A stretch of 64,000 nt of DNA from Tanypteryx hageni (Eukaryota > Arthropoda > Insecta > Odonata > Petaluridae). Both the position numbers and the translations under genes were made by a program. Shown here in pieces: positions 1 through 11,352 of the stretch. Each line of letters starts with the position of its first letter. The stretch's first letter is position 1. The notes under the pieces were generated by a model. It was not told the origin of the DNA and did not search any database. It saw only the letters and a list, made by a program, of their open reading frames with translations. Location: NCBI GenBank assembly GCA_028673005.1, contig CM054118.1:5234410-5298409 (forward strand), written 5' to 3'.

Positions 1-1117
1 AGGGCAATAGAATACAGTCAAGTTATCTGCGCATGTTTCGTAGACTGGCAGAAGGCCTTTGATAGAGTAAATTGGGTAAAGTTGATGAAGATATTAAAGG
101 ATATAGGTGTAGACTGGAAAGACAGGAGACTGATTAGGAATCTATATGTGCATCAAGTTATAAAGGTCGGGTTTGAGAATGTGGACACCTGCGGAATAAA
201 TATCGGTAGAGGAGTAAGACAAGGCTGCTGCCTATCGCCAACCCTATTCAATATATATGGAGAAAGTCTAATGCAAGAAGCTTTAGAAGGCACAGGGGAT
301 TTCAAAATTGGAGGAAGGATTATAAGAACAGTAAAATACGCAGATGATCAAGTACTTCTAGCAAGAAAGGAAGAGGAGCTACAAAAAATGATAAATAGAC
401 TAGTGATAACAGAGAAAATACGGTATGGAAATAAATACAGAAAAATCCAAGGTCATTCGAATATCGGGTAAAGAAGAGAATCTGAACATAACTATTGGGG
501 GAAAGCCATTAGAACAAGTTTCAGAATATAAATACCTTGGAAGTATCATAACACGAGAGGCAAAATGTACGGATGAGATCAAAACTAGAATAAGAAAAGC
601 AAAAGTGGCTTTCAGGAGAAAGAAACAACTACTTACAGGGAATATAAGGGAAGATATCCGCAAGAAGTTGATAAAATGCTACGTATGGAGTATAGCATTG
701 TATGGAGCAGAAACATGGACGCTAAGGAAAAATGACATCAAATACTTGGAAAGCTTTGAAATGTGGACTTGGAGGAGAATGCTGAAGATAAAATGGACAG
801 ATAGGATGAAAAACGATGAAGTGCTACGAAGAATAGGAGAGAAGTGAATGATTATACAGACTATCAGAAAGAGGAAGGCTAACTGGGTTGGACATTACCT
901 GAGGAGAGAGAGTATGATTAAAGACGTGTTAGAAGGAAAACTAGATGGGAAAAGGGAAAGAGGTAGGAAAAGGTTTCAGCTGATAGACGATTTGAAAGGG
1001 AAAGAGAGTTATCAAGATATAAAGAGGAAAGCGGAAAATAGGAGTATATGGAGAACCAGGTTTAACCAAGAATAATCACGGACCTGTCTACGGACAGACT
1101 ACCTATGATGATGATAT
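1..1117 (+). mobile_element. Non-LTR retrotransposon (LINE), copy A, 5' end outside the window
   Basis: This is the 3' part of an endonuclease/reverse-transcriptase LINE; three more copies lie at about 18,052-22,040, 39,935-40,383 and 55,050-56,171, all on the - strand. The 3' end is CTACCTATGATGATG followed by an (AT)n tract. A short-microsatellite tail instead of poly(A) suggests an RTE-like clade, but I cannot assign the clade firmly. The 5' end lies before the window. Confidence 0.9.
17..1075 (+). pseudogene. LINE reverse transcriptase, broken by a frameshift and a stop
   Basis: The frame opens inside the reverse transcriptase fingers/palm. Visible blocks are FVDWQKAFDRVNW (motif A region), RQGCCLSPTLFNIY (motif B) and YADDQVLLA (motif C, catalytic DD). 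These are followed by the YKYLGSIIT thumb block and the C-terminal block with YGAETWTL, RRMLKI and WVGHYLRRE. Compared with copy D, two bases are missing near 411, which shifts the frame between the first (82-471) and second (425-847) segments. A TGA at 845-847 replaces an arginine codon, a probable CpG decay. The remaining C-terminus (848-1075) is in frame after that stop. The copy cannot make a full enzyme. Confidence 0.85.
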
Positions 1118-3470
1118 ATATATAAAGAGCATCGATTTATAAGGAAATATCCATAAAAATAAAAGAATGAATTGATGAATTAAAAAATTACACTATAAAT
1201 TTATGGTAGGAAATCATCTTTTTTGTTGGTTCCTGCGAGATGTTAACACCACAACGAATAGTAAAATCAAAGGAATATCGGTAAAAATTCAACGAGGAGT
1301 ACTGAAAATCACGAAATTAAAAACAGACACCGATGCACGCTTTTATAATAGCAGTTTTTTCCTTCGAAAGCTAAAACGCTATATTTTTCACAAATATGAA
1401 GCAAAAAAATCTCCATAAAAGTAAAAAATCACTTAAAACGATAAAATTTGAGCTAAGAGGTCTTCAAGGTAGAAATTGCGCAGCACGAAGAATTAACACG
1501 ATCGATTTCCGCATCAAATTAATACGCGGCAAAAATGCACGGTAGCAAGATAACGCGCGTTCGCAAAATAAAAATATTTCTCGTATTTGAGCTACTTGAA
1601 GGCGATCGCACATAAAAGATGGTCGAGAGAACGATAGTCTGAGGAATAATTCTCGATCATTCCCCGTTTCGAACTGAAACTCTCTTATCAAAGGGGCTCA
1701 TCTTTCATCCCGCAGCGTACGAAAGCCCTCACCTCTCGACCGCCACTTAGCAAAAGCTTTCCTGCCCGACCCCGCCTCATCAACCCCTCTTTACCTCTCC
1801 CCCCCCCCCCCCCCGTTTCTCTCTTTCTCTCCTCTCGACCTCTCACATCCAAGCACATGTATCCACAGCACGGCAGCCGCCATGATGGGCCGTGGCGAGG
1901 GGTCGGACCTCACCGACACGCACACATAAAAGCGATAAGGATCGACGCGTGTCCCGTGGGAATGGTGGGAGTTAAGGTCCCCGGGAGTTGCCCCGATGCT
2001 GCGCCGCAACGCCAAGGGGAAAGGTCCGCGCGTCATGCGGGGACCTCGCGAACCCTCCCCCGCTGTCCGCTACATTTTTCCCGATCTTAAAAGACCTCAC
2101 GTTCCCTACCGAGTGGAGATGCACACTCGAATGTTTCGGCGACGAGATCAACCCACGAGACTCGAAGAGTGGAGCCTTCGCGGCATGTGGTACGCTAAGC
2201 TTTCCAAGGCGTGGTCCTCGTTTTGAGTGGCGAGACTTCTTTCTTTTGTGGGCGTGGGAAAAACTTTTTTCTTCGCTTGGAAAATTTTTACTAGAATTTT
2301 GAACTGCGCGTTTTCTCTATTCACCTGGCCCTTGCAGCGGCATAGGTTCTCATAACGCGGATTCACTGCAGCGCGGTTTTTTTAATACCGAAAATTCACG
2401 TACGCGTATTATGGTTTGCATTAAAGTGGTTTGGTCAGACCTTGGATGTGAGATTCAAGATTACTGAGCGAGGAAGAGACATATTGGAAGGCCCGAATGC
2501 TTGGTTAACAAGCTTAAATATCGCAGAAGCATTCAACTGGAAGAAACTTTTGTATCCTCGGTGGTTTTGTAACATTTTTTATTGAGTCAGGGAAAGAATG
2601 ATACTTTTATAGCTTTTTGTCTAATCGTCTCTCTTTATCTTTAAACATTTTTCTTTATCAGTAACAATCAAAGGAGCTTGGATTATCATAGCAGCAAATT
2701 AAGCAAGCTGGTAGTCTGACATCGCGATTATAAAGGTATCCTGGAAATATCTATGGCAATGGCAATTTTATCGGTAAAAACGGTCACTCTTAAAAGGTAC
2801 CTAACCAATAAATTTTAAAGAAAATATGGGTGTGTAAATGTTTCTTCGTTAATGTAACTGCGGAGGAGTGAAACAAATTACCTGAAGGAATCCTTACTCA
2901 CCCTCCCCCCTCGAAGATGATTTTTGGATACGACCCCAAAACTGTTGTTATAGACTTTGGGATTGTATATTCCACTTGGGAAGGCTCAACTTTGTGGAAA
3001 GATTCCATAATGTAAATAAAAAAGAATTTTGTAAATTTCCACAAGAAAAATTTATTGCGACCGGTCACCTGTTACAGCATCATCAGGTGTGTAATTGTTT
3101 GTATTATTGCGTGTATTTATACAAATTGAATATTTGTATAGCTGTCCAAAGTACATGCGAATTGACTGGGTGTTGGAAAAGCAGGGGAATGCGTGATGTA
3201 CAGTGGGGACTTGGTGGGCCCCGCGGTCGCTTCGGTAGACATGAATGCCTCCCATGAACCCTAAAAATCACAATACATGACTTTACTCAGTCATAACTAT
3301 TGCTTTGAAAAAATTAGTCTACCGTTATCACCTGGCCAGTTAGGCCTACTTCTTTCATTTGATGATAATAATAAATTCTCCCTTCTATGTTGCGCCACTT
3401 TTGAAATTCGAAACCGAGGGTATCAACATTTTTACCAAGTGATTTTTAAGTTGTGTAATGATTAATATAT
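1118..3470. other. Intergenic DNA, no gene recognised
   Basis: I see no exon or element with clear ends here. A GC- and CpG-richer stretch lies at about 1,690-2,260 and a run of 16 C at about 1,799-1,814. Around 3,040-3,090 (- strand) there is a CCTGATGATGCTGTAACAGG block of the kind seen near Penelope-element ends, but it does not make a hammerhead fold. Confidence 0.5.
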
Positions 3471-3639
3471 CAGTGGTTCACAACCTGGGGGTCGCAGAAG
3501 ATTTTCAGAGAGTCGCGAAGACAGAATGTTTTTCTTTTATTTCTGTAATTTTTTACACGGATATATTTACAATGAAATTAATTTGCGCGCAAATAAAATA
3601 GGTATTTAATACATATAATTAAATTAAATTTTGCGCAAA

Positions 3640-3669
3640 TGATATATATATATATATATATATATATAT
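3640..3669. repeat. (AT)n microsatellite
   Basis: An uninterrupted AT dinucleotide run of about 30 bp, immediately before the Penelope relic. Confidence 0.95.
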
Positions 3670-3958
3670 GGATGTCAACAAGGTGTTGGGATGAGGAAAC
3701 CCAGTGAGCACTCACCAATCAGACGACTTCAGGTTGGCGAGGCCCCGGGGATGTCGAAGCGACACACGTAAAAGAACACTAAAACACAGAAACATCACAA
3801 ACGTAGAAGCTTTCGGAACTACTCCTTCGTCAGCTACAGAGAGAGAAGATATATAAAGGAGTTAGGCGATGGAACAATACCCGCCTTCCAAGAAGAACGT
3901 AGCAGGGGGTAAAGATGACCCTCTTATGTCCCAGGTCCACTCCCTCGACCCTCCATAA
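3670..3958 (-). mobile_element. Penelope-like element relic (noncoding 3' region)
   Basis: Noncoding sequence on the - strand carries a hammerhead-ribozyme motif in the position and style of Penelope-like element pseudo-LTRs. No reverse transcriptase remains. The relic is cut off by the hAT element that starts at 3,967. Assignment rests on the ribozyme motif and its resemblance to those of the two clear Penelope elements in this window. Confidence 0.5.
3802..3838 (-). ncRNA. Hammerhead ribozyme motif (PLE relic)
   Basis: Read on the - strand: stem I strand UGUAG, core CUGACGA, one extra A, a short stem II (GGAG/UUCC with loop UAG), core GAAA, a two-base GC stem III without loop, the cleavage-site UU, and the return strand CUACG of stem I. 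The five stem I pairs include one G-U. All invariant core positions (CUGANGA, GAA, the A15.1-U16.1 pair, UH) are present. Stem III is too short for a stable monomer, so activity would be expected only as a dimer. Confidence 0.65.
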
Positions 3959-4445
3959 ATCTAGAACAGGGGTCTCTAACTCGCGGTCAGCGGGCCGCAT
4001 GATACGTTTTTGCGGCCCGCGAAGTAAGCTAGTTTAGAGTAGACGGCCAAAACTCAATGTATTTCTTATAAAATATTTCACGTATACCTAAGAAATTTAT
4101 GATGTATGTTAAATCAGCACTTTAAAAATGTATACAGTATATTCCTCATTCAGATTTATAAAAATTATGCACAGGTGGGGAACAAAGTAAAAATAAGGTA
4201 TACCACAAACAGAACATGCGCGGATTTTGGCCGCGCACGTAGGGGAAGTTCCCTCGGTCATCTTGACTTCCCCCATCCCACTACTAGCCTATCCTTCTCC
4301 TCCTTAGGTTGTCAGTTCTCACTATTTACAGCCGCTGCCTAGACGAAGTTTTGCGAATAATTGGCAACAGTGTAGTTAGAAAATGACCGAGACAGCGATA
4401 GTCCGTGCGGTGGAGTGAGGGATTAGTCCAGAGCCGGCCACAAGC

Positions 4446-7107
4446 ATGTGCGAGCGGTGCTGTTGCACAGGGACCCGCGCCCAAGGGGGCCCAGCGCTCA
4501 GCTGGGACAGATCACGCCGGTACCTTAGCGGCAACGAAAAACGAAAGAAAAATTCGAGAAAAAAAGAAGTCGCGAAATTAAAAAATGCTATGTTGAAATA
4601 TATTACGACGACAACCTCGAAGACACCGACCATTGTAAATCTATCGGGGGATGGAGAAGAAGAAAACAATGAAAATGAAGAAAATATCGAGAACACAACC
4701 GAACAAGATCTAAAAGTGCAACCATCAAAAACAGGCGAAGAAAAAGCTACTGCAGTCGATGTTGATGTAAATATCGAGGATACTTCAGATCAAAATCTGG
4801 CGGAAAAACACAAAGAGAAATCTACAATCGAGGATACAGGAAAACAAGTCCAACAATTACCTTCATTACCGATAATAGTCCAACAACAACAAGAACCCAA
4901 TGAAAATTTTAATGTTGAAGATCAAGCAACCTGGCCAAAAAATTTAACTGATGGAATGAGAACATTAATAATTAAAAATGGTCCCATTCAAGTAAAATCT
5001 AACAATTTTCTCAGAGACGCCCATGGAAGATGCTGTTCCAATTATTATTATACTAAGAAATTGCCGAATGGGGAATATCAGCAAAGAAGATGGTTAATAT
5101 ATTGGAGTAGTACGAATAGTGTATGGTGTTTGCTTGTAAACTGTTCTCAAATTCAGAATCCGCCTTATGCAATCAGGGTTTCACAGATTGGCTCCATTTA
5201 AGTACAAGTATTCTCGAACATGAACGGTCGTTAGAATATTGTCATTACATGAATTCTTTAATTGAAAGAGAACAAAATTTAATAAAAGGAATTGCTCTTG
5301 ATGCAAAAAATGAACAGCTAATTAAAGAGTAGACTGAAGAATTACGCAAGATATTTGTTCGAATAATTGCAGGAATAATCTATTCGGCAGAACGTAATTT
5401 AGCATTGAGGGGATCAAGTGACAAACGTTTTACACCCAACAATGGAAATTTTCTCGGATTGATGGAATTAATTGCAAAATTTGACCCAGTTTTAAAAAAT
5501 CATTTAAATGATAATTCAGAAATGAAAAACACTGGGAGAAGACAAAATGCAATCTACTTTTCTCATAGAATTCAAGAGGAATTAATTGAATTAATAGGAT
5601 CAAAAATGAGACAAACGATTAGAGATATGGTAAATAAGGCAAAATATTATTCAGTCTTAGTTGACTGCAGGCCAGATGTTAGTCATCATGAACAGGTATC
5701 TGTTATATTTAGATTTGTGCATGTTCACCAAACCGAAGTTGAAATTCGAGAAAATTTTATTACATATTTAAACGTTAATGATACTATGGGGAATGGATTA
5801 TGCGAAAGATTTAAATTGCTATTGGAAGAGTTGCGCATACCTTTAGAAAACTGTCGTGGGCAGAGCTACGACAATGGGGCAAACATGAAGGGTTTTAACA
5901 AAGGTGTTCAAGCGCGCTTCTTAAATGAAAATTCAAAAGCCCTATACGCTCCCTGTGCATGCCATAATATAAACCTGATGTTGGGTGATATCACCAAAAC
6001 TTCGGCTACCGCAATTAATTTTTTCAAGACATTACAACGAGTATACACGTTATTTTCTGCCTCAACGTCTCGTTGGGATGTATTAACAAAATACGTTACT
6101 CGTTTTACACCAAAACCGCTATATAATACGAAATGGGAGTTTCAGATAAGTAGCGTTAAAGCTATTCGATATCAACTTCCAGAATTTTTTAAGGCTTTAG
6201 AAGAAGCTGAAAAAATATATCTGACAAAGATCTTAAAGTAGAAATCATAGGAATATACAAGCAAATGCATAAATTTGAATTCATTCTTAGTCTTGTAATT
6301 TGGTACGAATTATTATCAAGGTAAATATTGTTAGTAAATTATTGCAAAATAATACAATACATTTGGATATTGCAGTTAAGCATTTGGAAGAATTAGTAAC
6401 TTTTTCAAAAATTACAGGGAGAACGGGTTCACAACTTGCCTAAATAAAGCCAGAGAATTATCTAAGAAATTGAACATTGAAATTTATTTTAAAGATCGCC
6501 GAATAAGTCGGAAAAGAATGTTTTTTTATTATGAAGGCATTGATACTCCAATATTAAATCCTTAAGAAATTTTCAGAATTGGTTACTTTTATTAATAATT
6601 GATTCTGCTATAATGTCTTTTGACAAACATTTAAAATCACATCAAGAGCATGAGGAAATTTTTGGTTTCTTATATGATTTTGAAAAATTGAAGGAAATGT
6701 CCGAAGATGATCTGAAACAAAATTCGGATAAGCTTTGTTCAATATTTGATTCGGATCTTGATAAAAATGATTTTTACGATGAAATTAATATGTCTAGAAA
6801 TATTGTTCCGGCCAACTTAACGTGTTTGGAAGTACTACATTTTATATATGAGAAACACTTAACGGAATTGTACCCAAATGTCGCCATAGCCTTAAGAATA
6901 ATTTTGACAAGACCTATTACAATGGCATCAAATGAAAGATCTTTTTCTAAACTGAAAATAATAAAAAATCATTTAAGATCATCAATTTCTCAGGAAAGAT
7001 TAACTTCATTGTCGATCATTTCCATTGAAAGTGATTTAGTCAAAAAAATCAACTACGACGACGTTATTAACAATTTTGCGGCCAAAAGAGCTAGAAAGAT
7101 TTTTTAG
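4446..7107 (+). pseudogene. hAT transposase, ZMYM1/TTF-type, decayed
   Basis: Three separate open segments (4,446-5,201; 5,405-6,241; 6,613-7,107) plus the frame at 5,123-5,332 together cover a ZMYM1-like hAT transposase. The first has a Lys/Glu-rich linker and a TTF-type zinc-finger region (WPKNLTDGMRTLIIKNGPIQ). The second holds the RNase-H-like part (SVLVDCRPDVSHHEQVSVIF, a position where an intact enzyme has an Asp, then GQSYDNGANMKG). The third ends in the hAT dimerisation region (MASNERSFSKLKIIKNHLRS). A frameshift near 5,150, a TAG at 5,330 and several stops between 6,240 and 6,610 inactivate it. Its N-terminal start is uncertain. Confidence 0.85.
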
Positions 7108-7175
7108 CAAGTGAAAATTTTTTTTGTGCAATTTCTTTTATAATACATATAATTATTCATTGTAATTTATGTTCC

Positions 7176-7198
7176 TATATATATATATATATATATAT
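7176..7198. repeat. (TA)n microsatellite
   Basis: A short TA dinucleotide run in the 3' region of the family C hAT element. Confidence 0.9.
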
Positions 7199-7539
7199 CT
7201 TAAAACTGTGATTCTTATTTACTTATTATTTCTTTTTCCTAATAAATTTCTTTTTGGGAGTCCGTTGGTTTGATAATATTTATTGTAAGTAATTTGTATT
7301 CCTATATAGCTTAAACCTGTAATTGTTATTTACTTATTATTATTTCCTTTTTTCCCTAATGTTTTTTGTAATTGTTACTGTGAAACTTGAAAAATAAATA
7401 CAGAAAAAAGTGTATGAAATATTAAATTTTATTTTTTCCCCTGCGTTTTTGAAGCTTATTGAAAAGGGCCCCGCATATGAACCTTGCACAGGACCCCACA
7501 AATTTTGGGGCCGGCCCTGGATTAGGCCACACCCACTGA

Positions 7540-8098
7540 GCACCCAAAATGTTCTTTTGATCGCGGTAGACCTATAATGCTGTTCGTGTTCAAACACGCT
7601 TCCCCTCTCTTAGAAGTGCTTCTTCAAGTTAAGTTGTCTCTGTACTGTCAAAGGAGCAACACGTTATTTTTCTCCGATCACCGTTACCGGCTACAATTTA
7701 TGCAAGATTGCACAAGGGGCTGACGTGCCAATGGCAAAAAAGCAGACTCAGTTTGACAAACTTAAGTAATGATCTGGAAACTATGATTTGCAAACCATTA
7801 GGAGAAGGTCCTGAAACGCATCAAGCGACAGAGCGACAAATATCAAGAAAGTGCCATTATGCCAAGAGAAGGAAAACCTCCACTCTCTGCACACTTTGCA
7901 AGAAGCCTATCTGTGGCGAGCACCAAAAAAATTGTACCCTAATTTTTAATTTACACATTTCTAGCATTAACTACATTTTGACGTTAATAAAAATAATTTT
8001 AAAAGTTTTTAATGATATATCCTTATTCCAAGTTTAAGTGAGTCAAACTGACACAGCGTTACCAATAAGTGCCTAAAAATAGCGTTGCCATTCTAGGG
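7540..8098 (+). mobile_element. piggyBac 3' fragment with TTAA target
   Basis: The right terminus, read inverted, begins CCCTAGAATGGCAACGC and abuts TTAA at 8,099-8,102, the obligate piggyBac target. I do not find the matching left end; the hAT family C insertion at 4,429-7,519 may separate it from this part. The fragment encodes the C-terminal cysteine-rich tail of the transposase. Confidence 0.65.
7708..8037 (+). pseudogene. piggyBac transposase C-terminal cysteine-rich domain fragment
   Basis: The 109-codon frame contains RKCHYAKRRKTSTLC, then CxxC, PIC and GEH. This resembles the C-terminal zinc-binding domain of PGBD4-like piggyBac transposases, which binds the terminal repeats. The second cysteine of the first pair appears to be alanine (KCHYAK). 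No DDD catalytic core is present, so this is a remnant. The family assignment is supported by the TTAA-flanked terminus about 60 bp downstream. Confidence 0.55.
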
Positions 8099-8631
8099 TT
8101 AAGGCCGCATCATAAGATTTCTTCCTTGTGGAAGGGGAGAGTGAATGTCCAAAGAATATGAAACGGTGTGAGGACAAGGAAAGTATGCGGCCCGCAGACT
8201 TGGTACGTTGCCTTAATGCGGCCCGCGGGTCCGGTGGAGGGTCTTCATGCGGCCCACGCACCGATGTGAGTTTGAGACCCCTGATCTAGAGGGACAACTC
8301 AGCCGTTCACCCGACTCGTTACAGTTTTAAGGGGTCGCGATAAGCTAGGTTTCTTTAACAGGGGGTTGCGATGAGGTCGGCTGCCTTAAGAGAGGGCCGC
8401 AGATGTGTGAGGTTCGGGAACCGCCAGATTAAACCATAAATTGATGATTCCATCAGCGCTAATATTTTGATAAATGGGAAAAAATGATTACGGAGAAGAA
8501 ATCCATTCCTTTTAAGAAATCGCCTCTAAACCCATAAAATGGAACAACATAATATTATGAGTAAAACAATTCAGAAGGCGGGAAAAAATTAGAGAAAACC
8601 AAGAACAGCAAAAAATAAAGTGGAAAAAGAG

Positions 8632-8635
8632 AAAA
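8632..8635 (-). terminator. Pol III T-run terminator of the SRP RNA gene
   Basis: TTTT on the - strand just past the end of the SRP RNA homology, with another T-rich run a few bases downstream. Four Ts are a minimal Pol III stop. Confidence 0.5.
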
Positions 8636-8950
8636 TAAAGATTCAGGTCTGATTGTGTGGGTCGGGCTATCACTGGGCTCCCACTCCCGGGCGCGATCCC
8701 ACAACTGCCTGCCACGGGGACGGACTTCTTAGCCTGCCGAGTTTCTCCCGTGGCCCGGTTCGCCCCTTCTTAGACAACCTGATCACCCCTGACTCCTCCA
8801 AAGTGTCCATGTTGATGCACGGGCTTACTGCGGACGTCCAGTCAACGTAAGACAACCCAACGACAGAAACCTCAAACCATCCTCTGCATCAAGCTTCCAT
8901 AGCTGGATTACAGAAGTACGCCACCACTCCCAGCATGCCCACCCGGTGAT
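8636..8950 (-). ncRNA. 7SL: Signal recognition particle RNA (7SL)
   Basis: Read on the - strand, this matches metazoan SRP RNA over its whole length of about 300 nt. The Alu-domain block GTGGCGTACTTCTGTAATCC lies near the 5' end. The S domain follows: GTCCGCAGTAAGC, CATCAACATGG (helix 6 region), GGTTGTCTAAGAAGGGGCG, GAACCGGGCCACGGGAG and GAAACTCGGCAGG (helix 8, SRP54 binding), and GTTGTGGGATCGCGCC. The terminal GGGTGGGC and GCCCGACCC can pair as the end of helix 5. The RNA scaffolds SRP proteins for co-translational targeting to the ER. The helix 8 asymmetric loop looks intact, and a TATA box lies upstream and a T-run downstream, so this looks like a functional Pol III gene, not a retrocopy. 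The exact ends are estimated to within about 10 nt. Confidence 0.9.
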
Positions 8951-8960
8951 CGAGAGCAGT

Positions 8961-8971
8961 ACATATTTATA
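8961..8971 (-). promoter_or_regulatory. TATA box of the SRP RNA gene
   Basis: TATAAATATGT on the - strand lies about 20-30 bp upstream of the estimated 5' end of the SRP RNA. Pol III 7SL genes are known to need upstream elements. I could not identify a PSE-like element with confidence. Confidence 0.55.
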
Positions 8972-9223
8972 TTTCAAGAGTTTTCTTTTCTTCTGTTTTT
9001 ACTGGAGAAATCGGGCCATATTATTTATAATTTGCTATTTTCAAACCAAGAGCTCGGTATTTAATTTAATTATAATATTTCCGAAGGTAAAAGGATGAAA
9101 ATTCGCTGGCGAACTAGTGCGCATGCGACGATATTGATTTTAGCTTGGTGTCGTAAGCGCGCGAAATTCAACGGCGGCTATCCCTTTCTATTGAACTCCT
9201 CTCCTTACAACATACATTAAGTA

Positions 9224-9837
9224 CAATAATTCCCAGTTATACGCCTCCTCGTTATGCGTCGTCTTGGATATACGTTCTCAACGTTTTAAGGAACATGTTT
9301 AATTATAAGTTGTATCGCTTCGCATAGCTATACACAGTTTATGAAGAACCAAAGGCGAAATTCAAGAAATTCCAATTGCAGTATATAAATTGTTGCTACA
9401 ACTTCAAATTCCTTTAGTTCTGTTTTTTATTTCAAGTCCATTATTATTTATGTAATTTAATTTAATTTTGTGTTTAATTTCCTATTTCCACTTCATATGG
9501 GGTCACAAAAATTATCTGTTCACTATCGAATGACGCTGTATGTGGGCGCAGTGTTATGCTATAGTTTCATCTTCAGAATCATCTCAGGTGACTGCTTTTA
9601 TGTGTAGCTATTTATTTGTTTATTTCATTTTGCTAGTTTATTTTTAATGTTAATGTCTTATGTACTGTGTGATCATACATTATTAGGGGTACAAGTGCGT
9701 CACAAAATGTCCGCTAGAAACGTGACCCCAACTTTTATCATTATGTCTAGGGGTGAATAGGTTTCGCTATGCGTCGTTTCGTTATAGGTCGCAGTTTTTT
9801 CGGGAACGTATCTCCGACGAATAGCGGGAAATTACTG
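9224..9837. mobile_element. MITE, possibly pogo/Tigger-like
   Basis: The left end CAATAATTCCCAGTTATACG and inverted right end CAGTAATTTCCCGCTATTCG resemble each other. Subterminal CGTTATGCGTCG blocks occur in opposite orientation near both ends. There is no coding capacity and the target duplication is not clear. Confidence 0.35.
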
Positions 9838-11352
9838 CATCACTTAATTTTTCGCATCTTACAAAGCGACTGATGAAAATTTCCCAGTTATCGGGTGTTT
9901 ACATTGGACTATACATTTTTAGACTATTTAAATTGAAAAGGATTCATATATGATTTTGTAAAATTAATTTCCAAATAACTGCAAATTTGTGAAAAATGTT
10001 TCAAAGATTCCATCTAAATACCTTAGCTGTCTTTATAATGAATAGGTAATGTTTAATTTTTAGCTACATAAGAATATGAAATCTACTACTGGAAATATAA
10101 AATGAATATTGCACCGATAGTTGAAGCTGTTTCCCGAAAAAGTGAGTTGATAGAGGCTTAAATCGAAAAGTTTTCTTGCCTGCCTCTATTATGGATAGCA
10201 ATTCCCTATTTTCTTCAACCCCGTCTTTATATGTAGTATATATTTATATTGGTAAATTCCTACAAACATGCAAAAATTTTATTTGGCTGTAAAACCTCTC
10301 GAATGGCAGAAGGAAAAATGAAAAAAATCAAATATAACTGAACAAAACCTTCGAAAAGTACCTATTAAGCCAAAATAAACCCCCGGTTACACGGGTACGT
10401 TTGGACTGGTATGTGCAAGGAAAATGGAAAAACATGGATAACACGGAGGTTGAAATTTTAAATGTAAAATTCTTTAATTTATTTGTAGAATATCCCACAA
10501 TTTATACACATGAAAAACAGGGCCGTATTAAGGCATTTGGAGGCCATGGGCCCTAACTTTTTTCATGCCCCCTTCCCATTTGCATTTAATTTACCCATTT
10601 TTGCATTGATTTTATAGTGTTGCGACGGTTGCTACCTATCTGATTTCATAGATAATAACAATGTGAAGTATTACGCTATTTAGATGTGGATGGCTTGGGG
10701 TTATAAAGAAATATTGGAAAATTTGAAATAACAAATATTAAAAAGTGTAAACACAAGATTTTATATTATTATATATTTATTAAAAATTCAATTTAAAAAA
10801 CCAAATGGGCTATTTTTTTCTGTTTCTTTCCTCTCGTGCCTAATAGTTCATAAGTATTTCTGACTTTTGAGCCACTGTCTTATTTCTCCTCTCCAAATTT
10901 TGATAACCCCTTCTAAAGAGAGGCCCTGCGCCAAGGTGCATGTGGCCTCCCCCTTAAGACGGTTATGTAAAAAAGGTTACCTGCGTAATCACCCTAAGGA
11001 AGACGATGCGTATTTAGAAAAATGTAACGTTTTTTATATTGAGATTGGTTTAATCATAGGTAGACAAAACTGGTAAACATAACTACTGTGACTGTATTTG
11101 TCATAAGAGTGCTTTTTGCGAGCTAAAAATAAAGAATATATAAATTTATGAAAAGGTTAAAAAATATATGCAAGAAAGAGGAGCTCTGAGTAGATGTTAT
11201 CGGGAAAAATTGTAACGTACTTCAGAGCGTCACTTCACCCAATTAACCCGCACACAAATAACTCCAGTTTTTCTGTTTACATTGAGGAGTAATAAAATTT
11301 TTTCTTTATGGTTTTTCAAGATAGGGTCATAAAATCACACGTGTTTACACGG
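9838..11352. other. Intergenic DNA, no gene recognised
   Basis: AT-rich sequence without exon-like frames. A hAT-type terminus CAGGGCCGTATTAAGGC begins at about 10,519, but I find no partner end. Confidence 0.4.

Larger units (their letters stand above)
4429..7519 (+). mobile_element. hAT element (family C, ZMYM1-type transposase) nested in the family B element
   Basis: The left end CAGAGCCGGCC and right end GGCCGGCCCTG form hAT-type inverted termini. The flanks are GATTAGTC (4,421-4,428) and GATTAGGC (7,520-7,527), a 7/8 target duplication. It carries a broken transposase gene at 4,446-7,107. Confidence 0.85.
3967..8283. mobile_element. hAT element (family B) with 8-bp target duplication, carrying nested insertions
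   Basis: The left end CAGGGGTCTCTAACTCGCGG matches the inverted right end CAGGGGTCTCAAACTCACAT. It is flanked by ATCTAGAA (3,959-3,966) and ATCTAGAG (8,284-8,291), a 7/8 match as expected for hAT. Both ends are followed by characteristic GCGGCCCGC blocks. Without its insertions it is only about 1.2 kb, and it has no transposase of its own. A decayed second copy is at 15,270-15,682, also in a TCTAGA-like target. Confidence 0.8.
3471..8427. mobile_element. Possible outermost hAT element enclosing the nested cluster
   Basis: The left end reads CAGTGGTTCACAACCTGGGG and the right end, inverted, reads CTGGCGGTTCCCGAACCT. Both flanks also carry hAT-like GGTCGCGA-type subterminal blocks. No matching 8-bp target duplication is visible, so pairing these two ends is tentative. 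Confidence 0.3.

Noticed and set aside
2976..3257. CCTGATGATGCTGTAACAGG block suggesting a further hammerhead on the - strand
   Set aside because: No GAAA follows a paired stem II and stem I cannot be formed. At most it is a distant PLE end.
8653..8855. Open frames on both strands at the SRP RNA locus
   Set aside because: The sequence matches SRP RNA along its length; the frames are by-products.
10867..11076. A 69-codon + strand frame
   Set aside because: No recognisable domain, no splice context, AT-rich surroundings.
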